DNA of 64,000 bases, from positions 744,001 through 808,000 of the forward strand of contig NZ_CP022535.1 of assembly GCF_002237575.1 (NCBI RefSeq). The letters are read 5' to 3'. This document shows positions 11,295 through 23,425 of this stretch, piece by piece. The translations under genes were made by a program, and so were the position numbers. Each line of letters begins with the position of its first letter. The first letter of the stretch is position 1. Source of the DNA: Spiroplasma corruscae (lineage in GTDB: Bacteria; Bacillota_I; Bacilli_A; Mycoplasmatales; Mycoplasmataceae). The notes under the pieces are model-generated. The model had not been told where the DNA came from, searched no databases, and saw nothing but the letters and a program-made list of their open reading frames with translations.

Positions 11295-12497
11295 ATGAAA
11301 AAACTTTTAACTATATTAGCTTACTCAAATCTATCTATTATGATGGTGTCTCAGGCAGTGGTTAGTTGTGGAACAACTGCTAAAGAACCTGAAGAAGAGA
11401 AAAATACAAATATTGATTTATCAAAAGATGTTAAGATAAAGCAATTTATTGCAGGTAATAAGTTAGATGATGGTTCGATAGATACTACTCAGACAATTGG
11501 TCAAAAAGGTTATATTATAAATGATAAATCAATTATAGATAGTTTAAACAATATTAATGGCCTATCTCTTGATATTAATCAAGTTGATATTACTAATGCA
11601 AAACCAAGCGTTGATGACGGAGTTGGTGCCATTTATAATATAACACCAAAAGAAAATAGTTCATATACAGGGAAAGTTACTATAACTCTAAACCAAAATA
11701 TTGATCCACAATTGTTTTTTGCTAATAAAGACCTTGGAAATATTTATGTTTATAAAGGTGCTTTTAATAAAATAAATGATGTAATAAAAGACGAAAAAGA
11801 TAAAAAAAGTATTGCAGGAATTGCATTTGAAAACTTAGGTGCAGTTAATAAGGATTTAGAATATTTAAAAAATACACTACTTCAATTCAGTGAAGGTATT
11901 ACAACTTATGCGCAAGAATTATTAAATACAGCTGATTTAAAAATTGACTCAATATCTTTTAAAGTTCCCACAATGGGTAATATTTTTAAACCAAATAGTA
12001 TACTAAATTTAAAATATAATTTTACCGAAGAAAATAGAGCAACATTATATGACAATTTATTGAGTGAAAGTAAAAAAATTAAAGTTTCTAAAGGCTTATT
12101 AGAAACAAAAACAGAAGATAAGGCACTTGAATTAAAAAAAGTAACATACAATAACTTAAATGAAAGTTTTAAAAGTAGAGTAAATGAAACTGAATTCATA
12201 AACTTTACTAAAATAAAATATAATTCATTAGATAATAAAGAATCTCGTAAAAAAGTGACTAAAATTGATATTCTTCCAGGGTCAAACTTAATATATGGTC
12301 ATGATGGAGGTTCATTTAACTCATACATAGAATCAGATAGTGTTGCTGAAAAGTTTACACATTCTGGTAAGTTATCAAATTATGAAAATGACAAACAATT
12401 AGATATAAAATATACTATAGGGATGGGTTGATTTGAAATCCCAGCTTCAATGTCAGGAGAATTTTATCAAGGATATGATATTTACGAAGTAGAATAA
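11295..12497 (+). CDS. lipoprotein, tandem duplicate copy 2
   Basis: 400 residues; lipobox VVSC (Cys25). Co-linear with residues about 135-492 of copy 1, but the Ig-like insert is missing: the acidic spacer KEPEEEKNTN leads directly into IDLSKDVKIKQFIAGNK. The GMGW Trp is TGA and the frame continues to EIPASMSGEFYQGYDIYEVE and TAA. A GC-richer terminator follows. Function unknown. Confidence 0.88.
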
Positions 12498-12511
12498 AAA
12501 TTAATATAAAT

Positions 12512-12540
12512 AAAACGCAGTTAATTTTCTGCGTTTTTTA
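12512..12540 (+). terminator. intrinsic terminator after lipoprotein copy 2
   Basis: AAAACGCAG and CTGCGTTTTTT arms with a TTAATTTT loop; a strong hairpin for this genome, starting about 15 bases after the stop codon. Confidence 0.85.
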
Positions 12541-12600
12541 TATTAGAATTTATAAAATATATTCTTTTAAAAAATAACTGTTAGGTTTAAAAATAAAACT

Positions 12601-13173
12601 CTAAACAAGACTTACAGTTTTATAATATAGCTCTTTTGTAGTTCATGAAGTTTTTACTTTATTACTATCTATTGTATTTTCAATATATAAATTAGTAACA
12701 TTTATATTAAATTTAGAGTCTCCTTTATTACCCTTTATTGAAAATACATATAAATTTAAGACACTTCCTTCTTTTTCTGACTCTAAACCATTCAAATTAA
12801 TTGTTTCATCAAATATTTCTTTTAATTCTTTAACAAATGGATTTGTATTCTTTTGATAATCCTTTGGTAAAATTAATGCTCCATCAATAACTAGCCCATC
12901 AATTCCAAAAGGATTTATTCCTTGGTTTTCACTATCTTTGTAATCTTCATCTAATTTATTATCACTACTAATACTTAGTTTATTACTTTCTGAATTTATA
13001 TATAATATTTTTGCATCTGTTAGTATAGAGATTACATCCCTATCACTTTTGCCATTATTATAACTAAGTTCTTTTATAAAACTACTATCCCCACAAGAAA
13101 CAACATTACTTAATAATGAGTTAGAAGTTACAAGTAACCCAAAACTTAATAAAATACTTAATATTTTTTTCAT
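12601..13173 (-). CDS. lipoprotein of the EGKxDSD family, second member
   Basis: 190 residues; lipobox VVSC (Cys27). A TGA after KVKTS is read as Trp and the frame runs to TAG at 12601-12603. NGKSDRDVISIL, a Ser-rich SNKLSISSDNKLDEDY stretch and GNKGDSKFNINVT align with the 3127-3705 lipoprotein, so these are dispersed paralogues about 9 kb apart. GAAAGGGAAAGTTT precedes the ATG. Function unknown. Confidence 0.85.
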
Positions 13174-13960
13174 AAACTTTCCCTTTCATATAATATTGAT
13201 ACTAACTTATCATAAAATTATTTATGAAATAAGTCAACTTTACAAATATTTACTACGTTGACTAATAGTTTCTAAGTAATTTAAAATAAATTAAAAATTT
13301 TTATTTCTAAAGTAAATATTAGAACTTACGCAAATGTAACTTTATTGCCTTATTAGTTTAAAAATAATATAAAAATATTAATTTTAATAGAAAAGTTTAA
13401 TAACTTTATTTCATATATTAATTTAACATAATAAGCAAAAATTTTTCCCAATTATTTAAATCATTATTCTTTAAGTACTTTAACATAGAAAAAGTAGTTT
13501 TAATACTTTATAATAAATAAATTTTATTAATAAGTTTTAAGGCAAACATAATATCTTTGTATTAATATCTTATTTATTAGTTATAACAAATCAATTATTA
13601 AAGTACTTTTAAGATATTATTGTACATTTTTTTATTAAAAATAATAAAAGTATTAAATTTTGATTTTAAAATTATTTATCTCAACTTTGCAATGAATTAA
13701 TTATTTTAATATCTTTTTACTCTTTACGTATGGTATTTTTTTTATAATAAATATTACAAAATAAACACAGTTAAATTAATGGTCACTATTTGAAATTATT
13801 CAAAAACTTTTTAAAACACTTAATTTATTCTTAATTTTTCTATTCTACTTTACATTTATAATTATTTAATGACTAAGGTCATTCATAAAACTATATCTCT
13901 TAAAAATAATAATTTAAAAATTCTATATTTAATGTTCTACTTTTATGAATGTATTAAATA
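13174..13960. other. gene-free A+T-rich stretch
   Basis: Apart from the promoter side of the lipoprotein gene near 13180-13220, I see no open frame of useful length on either strand and no RNA gene or repeat. Stop codons are dense in all frames. It is probably decayed sequence. Confidence 0.5.
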
Positions 13961-13985
13961 AAAAGTGGTTCGAAAGTGAACCACA
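13961..13985 (-). terminator. intrinsic terminator of the 14002-15882 gene
   Basis: GTGGTTC/GAACCAC stem (13965-13971 and 13978-13984) with a six-base loop, followed on the minus strand by TTTTTATTT; 17 bases after the stop codon. Confidence 0.85.
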
Positions 13986-14001
13986 TTATTACCATAATTA
14001 A

Positions 14002-15882
14002 TTAAGATATATCTTTTTTGGTAAATACATAATAAGAATAAATCATCATTAAGAAAGAAGCAACTAATATTAATGAAACTGTATTCATAGGATTATAGTA
14101 GTTATTTGTTGAACCACTACTTATTTTGTTTTGATCTAATTTAAATGAATATGTTGTATAAGGTAAAAAAATATTTTCTTGATCCTCAAAATTAATGCTT
14201 GAAACACTTTGATTTGAGAATCATACATTATTATATGAATTACCTGAATATAGTGTATATGATGCTCAAACACCATAAAATGGATTTAAATACGAGAATA
14301 GGTCAACTTGATTTCTTAATGATTGATAATTTTTATAATTACTATCATTAACTAAGCTATAATTAGAAATATAATAAAATTTACTTGTATAATTAATAAA
14401 ATAATTTTCTAAAACACTTACAACAAATGATACAGGGAAATAAAAATCATTATAAAAAAAGTTTCTAATTGAATTATCGGTTGCAATATCTGTTAAAGTT
14501 AACTTACCATATGGTTCCAATGGATCTGGGTTTACTGCCAAATTATAAATTGAATCTAAATCTGTAGTTGTAAAATCAAGTCTACTACCTTCTTCACTAA
14601 TTACTTCACTTTTAAATTTATCATCTGATAATAAATGAATAAATGTAGAAAAATAATTAGGATAAGTGCTTTGAAGATCAATAGTTGAAGCAGTTAACTC
14701 ATTATAAAAATTAATAAAATCATTCAATAATGGTTTCTTGTAATCATCATTAGATAAATTATTATATAGTTCTGTAATTTCATTAATATTCATAAATGAA
14801 TCTTTAAGTTTAAAATTTATAGTTACATTTTTATCATTTCATAAATTGGGTGCTTTATTCATTTGCTCATTTAAAGTTAACACCTTACCTTTTAAAGTAT
14901 ACAACTTAGATTCACCACTATTTTTATTAATTATATTAAAAACACTATCTCATAAATTATAATATCTTTCGTTAATTGATTCTCCTTGTGAAAAATTATC
15001 TTTTAATAAAAGACGATCTTCAAAATTTGTGTAAAAATTATTAATTGTATTAGATAAAGTATTATATTTTGTTTTATTATTTTTAATTTTGTCTTGTAAA
15101 TTAATGGTATCATAGACATCACTAACCCGAAAAGCTAATTTAGTAAAAGTTAAATTAAGATTTTGATAATTATTTGTAATTAGTTTTAAAGGTATATTTG
15201 CAACAAATGATAACGATAATAGTACAGTAGTAGTAATAATTGTAGCTTGAGAACCTGCAACTATTACAAAGAAAACAATGAAAAATAACAGCGAAATATT
15301 TGTTAATATATTAAATACTAAAAATGTAGTTGTTTTCCTCATAACAAAACTAGATATTTCAAAACGATTAATGAATAGACACATTATATTAAAATATAAA
15401 TAAGATAAAAATATTGTAAACAATACTAGCAGGACCAATGATAATAACATTGTAAAAAAATATAAAGTTCTTGAAACAGCATTTGAAATAATGATAAAAG
15501 TTGTTTTATCTTCTTCTTTTTTTACATAGAAAAACATTACAAACCTTACTATTAACAAAAATATTAAAACAGATGAATATATTATAGCGTAAAAATCAAA
15601 TAATTGATTTTTTGTTTTTTCATTAGTTATTAAATTAAATACTAGAGAAACAATAATTGAGAAAATATTTGTAACTATAAAAAATATAGTATATGATTTT
15701 TCATTAATAAGGATTTTTAAAAAAAACTTTAACAATCCAAAACATGTTATATTAAAAGATTTATTTACATTTTTTTTCTCAACTGGGGTTTTATTATGAT
15801 TTTGTTTTTTTATTGAAGTTTTTTTATCTATTACCGCGGCATCATTATGACTTGTTTTTGTTATTGATGTATTTTTACCCAT
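14002..15882 (-). CDS. large membrane protein, ABC-2 permease-like
   Basis: 626 residues. A charged, Lys/Asn-rich cytoplasmic tail (1-45) is followed by about six hydrophobic segments (about 55-240), a long polar extracytoplasmic domain (about 250-590) and one C-terminal transmembrane helix ending TKKDIS. The domain order, helices then a big outer domain then a helix, resembles mollicute proteins annotated as ABC transporter permeases, but no diagnostic motif is visible and no ATPase lies next to it. Two or more TGA codons encode Trp. GGGAAGGTAATT precedes the ATG. Alternative: a surface protein of unknown role. Confidence 0.7.
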
Positions 15883-17533
15883 AATTACCTTCCCGATCTA
15901 TTATTAATTTAAATATATAAAAACGCTATTTATTTAATTTAACATTATAATTTATAATAATATAATACTATATAAAATTATAAAATTCTAACGAAATTAA
16001 ACTAAGAATGAAATAATCTTAGTAGTTGAATTTTTAAAAAAGTGCTTTTTTTGTCTAATAGATTAGATTTTAATATTTATAAATTATTAATAAATTAATT
16101 TAAATATTTACCGAAGGTTTTAATATTATCAAATCTTATACAATATGTTTTATAATTATTCATTTCAATCAAATACACATTCTTAATGTTGGGTCATTAT
16201 TCTTCAAACTATTTTTTGTCCTTTAATAAGTTATAATTTTAGTTTAATAACATAATTAAGATTAATTAACAAAAAATGCAAATTTGTATCTGACTGAATT
16301 ATTATATTTTTACTTGATTCTAATGAATAATTATATATATTCTTAAAGATTTTAATTACTAATAGAGTTTTCAATTTATTTAATTCTGTAACTAACAATA
16401 ATTTAAAATCTAGGTCATATAAAATTATACAACTCATTTTTGTTTTATGCTTTGAATTATGAACCCTAATTTAAAACTGATTCCATTTATTCCAACCTTG
16501 TTTAGCGTTTTAAATGATTTTAAATTTTAACTTCTCTTAAAATGAGTTGTGTTATAGTGAGTTTTTATAATATTATTAGTATATTTATAAAGGGATATTT
16601 TAATTTTATTGGGTTTTCTTTTTTTTTATAAAAAATAATAAATAATTAAAAAACTCATTATTTATGGTTTTATAAATCTAGTAATTAATTAATATTAAAT
16701 ATCTGGAAAGCTATTAGTTACATTATTATAATTAATTAATTTAATTATTTGTTTACACCTTTTATTTGAAAAATAACCAAAATGTTAGAACTTCAAATTT
16801 ACTTTTATATTATTGATAAGTTTAATAAAATTAATTTAGTTTTATAATTAGAATATTTTTTTTACATCGAAATAAATAATAGTTTTATTAGACTAATTCA
16901 ATATTTAGCTAGATAATAAGCTTGCTTCATGCATAATAATTATATAATTTTGTTGTTATTATCATTTTCTTTTACTTCTTACTCAATCTCAATATATTCA
17001 TCACTAAAGTAGTTTACAAGGAGGAATTGACCTTTCAAATAATTCTTTACTAGCTAATTTAAACTTCTTTTCTAATTATTTATATCTTAATGTATTTCTA
17101 ACTTATAATTCTTCCTTTTAATTACTATCTTTCCTTTTCTTTGCCTTTAATTCATTAGAAATACATATTCTCTTTAATATTTGACTTACTTTGATATTTA
17201 TATTTAAAATTATTAACTTACTGTTAATATCGAATTCTTTTAGAGCCTTTATTTTAAATAAGTAATAGTTATGACCCTACCTTAACCTATAAATCTTTTG
17301 TAATGTTTTCTCATTTTTCATACATAAATAAAGATTATTTTTTATTTGTTCATTATATCTTATTAAAGTATTTACTTAACAGCATGAAAATCTATGATTT
17401 TAACTTTGATCTATTAAGCTTACTTCTACCTAATTTCTATAATGATATACAAGACTAAAAATCAATAGATATAAACTAATAGGATTTAATAATCTAGAAA
17501 TAAATTCTATCAATTTAAATATAAAATGATTTA
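15883..17533. other. 1.6-kb gene-free, probably decayed region
   Basis: Very A+T-rich. A 68-codon open frame at 16231-16437 (minus) has low-complexity Leu/Lys/Asn content, no ribosome site and no recognisable family, so I do not call it a gene. Short protein-like fragments on the minus strand near 16960-17100 are broken by stops and frameshifts, as in an old pseudogene I cannot identify. Confidence 0.45.
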
Positions 17534-18298
17534 TTATAAAAAATCTTTGTTTAATATTTTATCATCTGGTCAATTAGCTAATAAATTCAAATAATTTATT
17601 AAAGCAACACATTTTTTTAGATCGTTATAACTATGATCAATAACCTTATCAAAATTCAATATATTGCTTGATTTACCGCTTGTTATTTTGTCAAAATGTT
17701 TCATTCCATCTTTACCAATTTGTTCATTACTATATTCATCACCGAACTTTTCCATAAAAGATTTTATAATATCACTAGGTTTATACTTATATGATAATAC
17801 GTTAAATGTTTTTGAATCATAAAAAAAATCATATAGATCATATGTATCAATCAGTAAATATTTATTCAACTCTTTTATACTTGTGAATTTGTCAACGAAA
17901 AAATTTAAAACACTAACCTCTAGAAACTTAGACATAAATAAAAATGTATCAATTTTATAAGACTTAATATGATTTGCAATGAAAATAGCCATTTCTTCTA
18001 GTTTAAGTAATAATTCTTTCTCATTTCTTCAATCATCTTTAAACTGATATACTACTTCATTACTACTTACAAATTCTTTAATTTGTTCATTATATTCAAT
18101 TACATTAAGACAGACAGTATACGGAATGTCATTAATATTTATATGTGAATAAAGCGCTTTTTTACTTTTATATAATTGGAATGCTTCAAAATCAATAACA
18201 CATAATTTCTTTTCTTTAAGATTATTTATTATTTTATTGGCTATTATTTTATTAAAAGCTAAATAATAATAATCATTTTTTATAATATGCATATACAA
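17534..18298 (-). CDS. hypothetical protein, possibly exonuclease-like
   Basis: 254 residues in one frame once two TGA codons are read as Trp. I do not recognise it with certainty. The segment LCVIDFEAF has the D-x-E spacing of DnaQ-type exonuclease motif I, and HSYNDLKKCVAL near the C-terminus resembles motif III loosely, but the His-Asp spacing is one short and motif II is not clear. It could equally be a lineage-specific protein. The gene stands alone between two decayed stretches. Confidence 0.6.
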
Positions 18299-19734
18299 AC
18301 TCCTTTTATAAACTATACAAGTATTTTATATTCAAAATAGTATTAAAATATTTTAAATATGAAAAAAACCTTACAAATTTTAAATAATTTCATATTAATT
18401 GTAAGATTTTTTTATATAAATTTATAAATAATTTAATTTGTTTATTATAATTTAGCAAACCCATTAATTATAGTTATACTTTGTGCTATTGTGCTAGATC
18501 TATAATAATAAATTTTACCTATGGTACAATCCCCTTTTACATCAAGGAAAGCAATAAATACATATTAACTTTCATTTTCGTAATATCTTGTATTAAATAT
18601 CTTTCATTGTAGATTAACAACTCTATATTAAAAACTAAGTTATTAAAGTAAAAATATTATAGAAGTCTGCTTCTTTAATTAATTTTCTAAACCAAATCTA
18701 ATAGTTACAGTATAATTATCAAAACACCTTTTACGTTATAATATCATTAGTATTGTTAATCCTTTTAAAGGCAACGTTTATATTTAATTAATTTTTTGGT
18801 AATTTAAACAACCTATGAATATAAAAACATATTATCTTTTAGTTTAATTCAATACCAAGTTTAGTTATTCCGTTTTAATAATTAATACTATTTATTAAAC
18901 TTAAGTCTTCACTTAAAATATAAAAAATAACTTTTAATTTTCTAAATTATGTTTTTAAAGTTACTTGTATGAATTATCTTTTGAGACAGTATATATTATT
19001 ATAATTTAATCATTTGATAACACTTTATTTATACCAATACTCCTAGAACTTTTTTAACATAATATAAAATTATATAATTATTTTAGATAAATTAGTCCAC
19101 ATCAGTTATCATTAATAAGTCTTTTTTTATTTGAACATCATAATTATCTATTTTATTAATATATTTTTGCTCTCTTAAGATAAAATTAAAAACCAAATCA
19201 ACTAAATAATTTAAGGTTTGTCATTTTTAGAATATATCCTTTATTCATCTGCTTTTAAAGATGTTTTAAAATATTTAATCTTTGTTATTTTAGTTTAATG
19301 GTTTACAAAATACTAAATTCCTATAATTAGTTGTAATACCTTTATCAATGTTTATTATATTAATTTTAAGTACTTGAATCACCATTTAAAATGTTATTCA
19401 TTACGTTATTTAAATCTACTTTTTAACCCAAATCATATATAACAGCATATTATGAAAACTATCTAATTAACTATTCAACATAGTCTAAATCTTGATCTAA
19501 CTTTAATTCACAAAATTAAATAAACTAGATAATACTACAATGTATCCATTAGAAAAAATAACTAGCGAGTAAATATAATATTCAAAGAAATAGTTATCAA
19601 AAAACTTAATACAAGTAATCAAATTATTTTCATTTTTTTCTAATACTATTCACTAAAATCCTTTAACTATACATTTTCAATATTATAGAAAAAATAGTAT
19701 AGAAATTGATCTTAAATTCATATTTTATAATGAT
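18299..19734. other. gene-free, probably decayed region
   Basis: No usable open frame on either strand. A hairpin with arms near 18368-18374 and 18400-18406 and T-rich flanks (about 18362-18413) lies upstream of the 17534-18298 gene and could end some unseen minus-strand transcript. Short peptide-like fragments on the minus strand near 19290-19350 suggest an old pseudogene without identifiable family. Confidence 0.4.
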
Positions 19735-19790
19735 AAAAAAATATCTATAACAAAGATATTTATAATTATTTCTTATAGATGTTTTTTATT
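19735..19790 (-). terminator. probable terminator of the trehalose operon
   Basis: AAATATCTATAA and TTATAGATGTTTTTT arms separated by about 22 bases, with A- and T-rich flanks on both sides, 16 or more bases after the stop codon at 19806. The loop is long and the stem all A/T apart from one or two pairs, so this is only moderate evidence. Confidence 0.45.
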
Positions 19791-19805
19791 TCTTACTAAT
19801 AATAA

Positions 19806-20165
19806 TTAAATTATTTGCTTAGTTCTATAAAATATTCTTATGTAACTATATAACCCGTAAATGAATGCAAATACATTTAAAAATAATAATTCTAAAAATA
19901 TTATAGCAAGTATTAATTTCATATTTGTTTTAGTGTTGTATTCACTACCATATATATCGATTCTACACAATATATATCAAGTATAAATGAGAGAAACTAA
20001 TAATTGACACACAACAATAGTTATATATAAATACCAATACTCAAATTTTAAATTTAAACTAATATAAATTGCACTTATTATAAACAAAAGAGTAGAAAAC
20101 AGTGTCACCGCTACACTTGAGTTAATTGTAAATTTGGTTTTATCTCTTTCGTTAGATTTTTTCAT
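19806..20165 (-). CDS. small membrane protein at the end of the trehalose operon
   Basis: 119 residues with about four hydrophobic segments (about 18-37, 43-62, 82-102 and a weaker one). Its ATG (20163-20165) directly follows the TAA of the trehalose-6-phosphate hydrolase gene, so it is co-translated. One TGA is read as Trp. The family is not recognised; a part in sugar uptake is only suggested by position. Confidence 0.65.
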
Positions 20166-21788
20166 TTAGATCCTTTCAAGAACTATTAACTGATATGGTT
20201 CAAGTACTTTATTATTAATACTTGAATAATTATTTAATACCACTTTTCATTCATTTAGTTTTAATTTTAGTTTTATATTTTCTTTACAACTAGTTCAATT
20301 TGTTAATACTAATATTTCTCTATAATCTAACATTCTTTTATAAGCGAAGTTTTGTTCTTTAAAGAATTCTATTTTACCATCGACAAATATTGGGTCCTTG
20401 GTTCTAATATCAATTAATTTCTTATAAAAATATAATACTGATTTAGTATTATTTTTTTGTTTATCAACATTAATATTTATATAGTTTTTATTAATATGAA
20501 GGTTAATATTATCAGCTTCGGTAAAACCAGCATACTTATCAGATGATCATTGCATAACACTTCTTGCATTATCTCTAGATTTTGATCTTAGAATATTTAA
20601 TAAATCATTATTATTAATTGTATTTTTAAGTTCTTCTGCATTCCCGATAGTTTCTACATCTTTAAAATCATCTAAATTATCAAAATGCATATTTGTCATA
20701 CCTATTTCTTCACCTTGATATATAAAGGGAATACCTCTCATTAATGAGATAAATCCAAAAATAGATGTTGCACTTTCATAATGATAACTTTTATCATTTC
20801 CGAACCTAGAAATAGCTCTGGGTTGATCATGATTATTCATAAATAATGCAAGGTTTGAGTCATTTTCTTGAAAATATAATTGCCATTCTTTTTGCATATT
20901 TCAAAACTGTAATAAATCAGGTTTCATATATGTTCATTTATAATTATTAAAGTAATCCACTTTTAAATGAAGAAATGTAAATATACAATCAAGCTCATTA
21001 TTATTGTTTTTAGCATAATTAAATGACTTTTCTTTGGTTGTTGATGATACTTCTCCAACAGTAAATATATTTTTATCTCTACAAAATACTTCATAATTTA
21101 AATACTTTAAATAATTTTCCAATTCTTCACCATCGGTATAAAATCGTCTACCATCTCCTATTTCATCATCTTTATAATCTTTTGGTTTGCTATATAAATT
21201 ACATACATCTAATCTAAACCCATCAACACCCTTGTCTCTTCAAAATTTTAATATATTTATAAGTTCTTTTCTTAAAACTTCATTTTTTCAATTTAAATCT
21301 GGTTGTGATTTTTCAAATAAATGTAGATAATATTTATTTAATTTAGGAACATACTCTCAAACTGACCCGCCCATTTTACTTTTTCAATTAGTTGGTTCCT
21401 TACCGTTAACTGGGTCTTTGAAAATGTAATAATTTAAATATTTCTTATCTCCTAGTAGTGCTTTTTTAAATCAATTATGTTGATTTGAAGTGTGGTTGAA
21501 TACGATGTCAATTATAATACTCAATTCTCTTTTTTTTGATTCAATAATTAGTTGTTCGAAATCATCCATATTACCAAACATATTATTTATATTATAATAA
21601 TCAGAAACATCATAACCACTATCTTTAAATGGTGATTTAGTCAATGGAGAGATTCATATTCTAGTTATACCAAGTGCCTTTAAATAATCTAATTTTGAAA
21701 TAATTCCTTTTATATTTCCAATACCTCTTTTACTACCAACTTCACAAAAGGTTTGTGGAAATATTTGGTAGATAAATTCATTCTTCAT
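20166..21788 (-). CDS. treC: trehalose-6-phosphate hydrolase
   Basis: Cytosolic GH13 enzyme that splits PTS-imported trehalose-6-phosphate into glucose and glucose-6-phosphate. 540 residues, normal length. Motifs in order: IYQIFPQTF at the N-terminus, DIVFNHTS, nucleophile region GFRLDVCNLYSKP, acid/base region TVGEVSSTT, and NHDQPRAISRFG, then RGIPFIYQGEEIGMTN. GEVSSTT and NHDQPRAISRFG favour TreC over oligo-1,6-glucosidase. Many Trp are TGA. It starts 12 bases after the PTS gene and shares its operator. Confidence 0.92.
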
Positions 21789-21800
21789 TTAATTACCTTT

Positions 21801-23363
21801 CTATTTTAATAATTCTGCTGCTTTTAGTTCAATGTTAAATTTTTTAAAGTATTTAAATTTAGAGAATAACATTGTAAGACCGAGTGAAGTACCTGCTGTT
21901 ATTAACATTGATATCATAAATCATAAATAACCAGTTCCAGGTCATGTAATTACACCATTTATTTTTGACTGAACTTGTACATTTAAGATTCCTAATCAAG
22001 CACCATTACCTGAATTAGTTGAACTAACCCCTGAAATAACAGCCATTTCTAAACCTAAACCTGTTGCTATACAAGCTGCAACAAATGGATACATGTATTT
22101 TAAATTAATTCCATACATTGCCGGCTCTGTTACACCTAAGTAAGCAGATACAATTGATGGAATACCTACATCTTTAGATCTAGGATTTTTTCTATTAATT
22201 AATACCCAACCAAGCACAGCACTACCTTGGGCAATAGCTTGCGCACAAGTTCCTATAAATAAGAAATTACCACCATTTTGAATTGTATCTTGTACAAAAA
22301 CTGCATTAAATAAGTGATGTATACCAGTTAATACAATTGGTGCATATATTAATCCAATTATAAATCCAAAAAAGTATTTTGCAATTGAATTAGTAAATGA
22401 TCAAGAGATTCCAAAACTAATAACAGAAGCAAATATGAATCCAATTGGACCAATTATAAACATTGCTAATGTGAATGTTGGAAGTATTGTTACTAGTGGG
22501 ACAAGTATTTGGCTTAATACTGCTGGTGATTTTCTTTTAATTCATTTATTAATATAAGCTCCGGTAATTCCAATAGCAAATGCTGGTATTACTTGTGCAG
22601 TATATTGAATCTTTCATGGATATTTCATAAATCCTCAATCAAAAGAACCATTCTCTAATTTACCCATTACATCTCAAATTCATTCAAATTCTTTATTATT
22701 TCCAGCCGCACTTGAAACATCATAAACATTTAATAATGGAGGGACTAATAAACATAGACCAACAACAATTCCTAAAACTTGATCTGCATCTAATTTTCTA
22801 AAGATACTTCAACATATATGCACTGGTAATCATCAAAAACACACTTGTGCTGGTATTCATAAAAAATCATCTAAACCTTGCCAAAACTTCCCTGATTTTA
22901 CAATTACAAAACCATCAAAGTCTGCTTCTAATATATTTCTAAAGCCTAAAATAATACCACCAGCAACCAATACAGGTACAATTGGTATAAAAACTTCTCC
23001 TAAAAAATTTAATGCTCTTAAAAACCAGTTTCCATGTTGTTGATTAGCTATTTTTTTATTTTCTTCCTTAGAAACTGCTTCTACACCTGATATTATTACA
23101 AATTCTTTAAAGAATTTTTCAACTTGTGTTCCTATAATAATTTGAAATTGCCCAGAGGATCTAAATAAACCCTTTACACCTTTTAAATCCTCAATTTTTT
23201 CTTTTTGAACAAATGTTTCATCCTTAAGAACTAATCTTAATCTTGTTAGACAATGTGTAACTGATAATATATTTTCTTTACCACCTAAATATTCAACTAA
23301 TTCATTAGATCAAGATTTAAAATCAATGTCAATTTTCTCGTCTTTTTTCTTTTTATTACTCAT
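21801..23363 (-). CDS. treB: PTS trehalose transporter, IIBC
   Basis: Imports and phosphorylates trehalose. 520 residues. The IIB domain (about 15-95) has its phosphocysteine in VTHCLTRLRL (Cys38). The IIC domain (about 110-510) has about ten membrane segments and the family motif GVTEPAMYGINLKY. No IIA domain is fused, so it must borrow a IIA (crr-type), which is not in the window. Specificity comes mainly from the adjoining treC. AGGATTTTCT precedes ATG 23361-23363. A 16-bp operator lies 16 bases upstream. Confidence 0.92.
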
Positions 23364-23378
23364 AGAAAATCCTTTCTA

Positions 23379-23394
23379 TTGGAAACGTTTCCAA
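23379..23394. promoter_or_regulatory. LacI-family operator (perfect 16-bp palindrome)
   Basis: TTGGAAACGTTTCCAA between the regulator gene and treB, with the central CG typical of LacI-family operators. Its position in the treB leader suggests repression by the regulator encoded next to it. It is also a catabolite-response-element look-alike. Confidence 0.85.
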
Positions 23395-23425
23395 CAATTC
23401 AATTATATACTATAAAACAAAAAAA

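Noticed and set aside
13965-13984. GGTTCGA-containing hairpin as a tRNA T-arm
   Set aside because: No acceptor, D or anticodon arms around it; it is a simple terminator.
16231-16437. 68-codon minus-strand open frame
   Set aside because: Low-complexity composition, no ribosome site, no family, in a stretch otherwise full of stops.
20166-21788. Oligo-1,6-glucosidase or sucrose isomerase as product of the GH13 gene
   Set aside because: GEVSSTT, NHDQPRAISRFG and the adjoining trehalose-type PTS fit trehalose-6-phosphate hydrolase better.
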